The notes under the pieces were generated by a model. That model saw only the letters and a program-made list of their open reading frames with translations, was not told the DNA's origin and ran no database searches. A stretch of 15,218 nucleotides of DNA from DATAYA01 sp036272815 (GTDB lineage Bacteria > Pseudomonadota > Alphaproteobacteria > Acetobacterales > Acetobacteraceae), in NCBI GenBank assembly GCA_036272815.1, contig DATAYA010000195.1, forward strand, positions 1-15,218. Direction: 5' to 3'. Made by a program: the position numbers and the translations under genes. This document shows positions 13,833 through 15,218 of this stretch, in pieces. Each line of letters starts with the position of its first letter. Within the stretch, counting starts at the first letter, position 1.

Positions 13833-14930
13833 TCAACCAGCCGCGTAACGCTCCGCATCCTGCCGCTTCAGCGCGATGCCGATCCCGGGTCGCGTCAGAT
13901 CGGGACGGATCGCGCCGTCTTGCGGGCTCGGTGCGCCGTCGAACAGCATGTGCTCGATCCGGACATGGTCGTGGAACCATTCGAGATGCCGGAGCCGCGG
14001 CACCGCACAGGCGGCATGGAGATGGACCGCCGGCGCGCAATGCGCCGACAGGTCGCGATGATGCGCCGCACACAGCACGCCTGCCGCGAGAAAGCCGGTG
14101 ATGCCGCCGCATCGCGTCGCGTCCGCCTGCTGCACGTCGACCGCGTGGGCCTCCAGCATCCGGCGCACATCGTCCATCGTGTAGGAATATTCGCCGGCCG
14201 CGATCTCCATCGGCGCCGGTACGCGCTCTCGCAACAGGCGCAAGCCCGGCAGGTCGTCGCTCGAGACCGGCTCCTCGAACCAGCGCACGTCGGCTTCGAC
14301 GAGCCACCGCGCCATGTCGAGCGCTTGCTTCACCACGCAGGCGCCGTTGGCATCGACGAACAGCCCGGCATCGCCGATCGCGCGCCTTGCCGCCCGCACC
14401 CGCGCGGGGTCACGGTCGGGCTCGCGGCCGATCTTCATCTTCACCCAAGCGCAGCCTTGGCACTCCACCCAGCCGCCGAGCTGGGCCGCAAGCGTCGCGT
14501 CGTCGTAGCTCGTGAAGCCGCCGCTGCCATAGATCGGAACGCTGTCCCGCACCGCCCCGAGCAGTGCCACCAGCGGCAGTCCGAGCAGCTTCGCCTTCGC
14601 ATCCCACAGCGCGGCATCGACGGCGGAGATCGCGGTCTGCGCGATCCCGGAACGGCCGAGATTGCGCACCTCCCGCTGCATCGCCGCGAAGCATCCGGGC
14701 ACGTCCATCACGCAGCGCCCGCGCACCGCGCCCGCGAGCGCGCCGGACACGACGGCGGCGGTCGGCGGATCGGCATAGGTATAGCCGATGCCGGCCACGC
14801 CACCGGCCGTGACATCGACGACGATCAAGGTCGTCCTGTCCCACGCGAACGTGCCGTCCGACTCGGGCCGGTCGGTCGGGATCGTGTAGGCACGGGCCTC
14901 GACCCGTTCGATCGGTGCCTGCGGTCGCAT
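13833..14930 (-). CDS. Mandelate-racemase-group enolase-superfamily enzyme
   Basis: A 365-residue enzyme that abstracts the alpha proton of a carboxylate (racemase or sugar-acid dehydratase). The full active-site set of the mandelate racemase subgroup is present. The KxK base is K164/K166 (VKMKIG). The Mg2+ ligands are D193 (VDANGA), E219 (WFEEP) and E247 (AAGEYSY). The His-Asp dyad is D270 (QQADATRCGG) with H297 (SAHCAP), and E317 is also present. The N-terminal capping domain is intact. The start MRPQAPIERVEA fits the family; a longer open frame upstream is Arg/Pro-rich and unlike the family. The gene converges on the glycan operon and is divergent from a small stress-type gene. Its substrate cannot be read from the sequence. 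Confidence 0.92.
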   Translation of the reverse strand: MRPQAPIERVEARAYTIPTDRPESDGTFAWDRTTLIVVDVTAGGVAGIGYTYADPPTAAVVSGALAGAVRGRCVMDVPGCFAAMQREVRNLGRSGIAQTAISAVDAALWDAKAKLLGLPLVALLGAVRDSVPIYGSGGFTSYDDATLAAQLGGWVECQGCAWVKMKIGREPDRDPARVRAARRAIGDAGLFVDANGACVVKQALDMARWLVEADVRWFEEPVSSDDLPGLRLLRERVPAPMEIAAGEYSYTMDDVRRMLEAHAVDVQQADATRCGGITGFLAAGVLCAAHHRDLSAHCAPAVHLHAACAVPRLRHLEWFHDHVRIEHMLFDGAPSPQDGAIRPDLTRPGIGIALKRQDAERYAAG

Positions 14931-14957
14931 GGGTCGGCGCCTCGCTCTGCGGTCCCC

Positions 14958-14990
14958 CGGCGAACGCGCGGTAAGCGGCATCGTTCGCCG
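14958..14990. promoter_or_regulatory. 9-bp-arm inverted repeat in the divergent intergenic region
   Basis: CGGCGAACG (14958-14966) and CGTTCGCCG (14982-14990) are perfect inverted arms around a 15-base centre. The element lies between the enolase-superfamily gene start (14930) and the small gene start (15053). There is no T-run, so it is unlikely to be a terminator. Two readings are possible: an operator for a dimeric regulator, or a symmetric near-match to the EcfG promoter (GAAC-N16-CGTT on both strands, with CGAAC in place of GGAAC). Confidence 0.55.
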
Positions 14991-15052
14991 ACATGGCGCG
15001 CGGCAACCGGCCGTCGCCCGCCGTCGTTGGGCCGGCATCAAGGAGCAGCGAG

Positions 15053-15218
15053 ATGCCTGACCCCCAGCCGCCCAAGCAGTCGCCCCAGCCGTCGCCCAAG
15101 CCGCCGGCCTCGCCGGACCGACAGCAGGACGAGACAGTCGAGGACAGCTTCCCGGCAAGCGACCCGCCCGCCCACACCGGCACCACCGGCCCGGGCCGCA
15201 CAGGAGAGAAACCGGGGC
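15053..15218 (+). CDS. Small proline-rich protein with DSFPASDPP motif (3' end outside window)
   Basis: The 55 visible residues are polar and disordered-looking, with a Pro/Gln/Lys-rich start (QPPKQSPQPSPKPPASP) followed by DETVEDSFPASDPPA. The E-x-SFPASDPP motif is recurrent in short uncharacterised alphaproteobacterial proteins, from general knowledge of such genomes. Its function is unknown. The ATG is well supported by AAGGAG (15040-15045) seven bases upstream. The gene is divergent from the enolase-superfamily gene and sits about 60 bases downstream of the inverted repeat. The stop codon is beyond the right edge. Confidence 0.75.
   Translation, partial: MPDPQPPKQSPQPSPKPPASPDRQQDETVEDSFPASDPPAHTGTTGPGRTGEKPG

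Noticed and set aside
14931..15158. Longer N-terminus for the enolase-superfamily protein
   Set aside because: The extension is Arg/Pro/Ala-rich, would cross the palindrome and the start of the divergent gene, and is not part of the family fold.
1..15218. tRNA, rRNA, CRISPR arrays, insertion sequences or phage genes
   Set aside because: No characteristic sequences, spaced repeats, transposase motifs or terminal inverted repeats were seen. The only repeats are the three short tandem duplications listed.

Overview
The window is high-GC, densely packed bacterial DNA with almost no intergenic space. Most gene junctions overlap by 1 or 4 bases (GTGA, ATGA, TGATG). A perfect EcfG-type promoter (GGAAC-N16-CGTT), which is the signature of the alphaproteobacterial general stress sigma factor, together with the protein families present, suggests an alphaproteobacterium. 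I cannot name the genus.

Left part, minus strand (5744 down to 1). An operon starts with a small proline-rich protein and continues with seven membrane-protein genes in the order MnhE, MnhF, MnhG, DUF4040/MbhD, MbhE-MnhB fusion, MnhC, MnhD. This is the gene order of the antiporter half of archaeal membrane-bound hydrogenase (mbhA-H), but no hydrogenase subunit and no large NuoL-like MrpA domain follow within the window. After a 60-base gap come a 66-residue unknown protein with a strong ribosome binding site, the 2Fe-2S subunit of a xanthine-dehydrogenase-family molybdenum enzyme, and its FAD subunit. The FAD subunit carries the four-cysteine 4Fe-4S insertion typical of PaoB and runs off the left edge. 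The molybdopterin subunit should lie beyond that edge.

Middle part, plus strand (5946 to 13829). A tight seven-gene operon encodes two NAD-dependent nucleotide-sugar epimerases (dTDP-L-rhamnose 4-epimerase-like and CDP-tyvelose/paratose 2-epimerase-like), a B12-binding radical SAM enzyme, a GT4 glycosyltransferase, and three successive CgeB-like glycosyltransferases. It has no flippase, polymerase or ABC exporter. It probably builds a small, unusual glycoconjugate. Its leader carries the perfect EcfG promoter, so it is likely stress induced. This is the best candidate for an undescribed system here.

Right part. A mandelate-racemase-group enolase-superfamily enzyme (minus strand) converges on the glycan operon with a 3-base gap. 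A 9-bp-arm palindrome sits between it and a divergent small protein with the DSFPASDPP motif, which is cut by the right edge. Three perfect or near-perfect short tandem duplications (14, 15 and 16 bp units) lie at or near gene ends. Two of them separate genes that would otherwise overlap.
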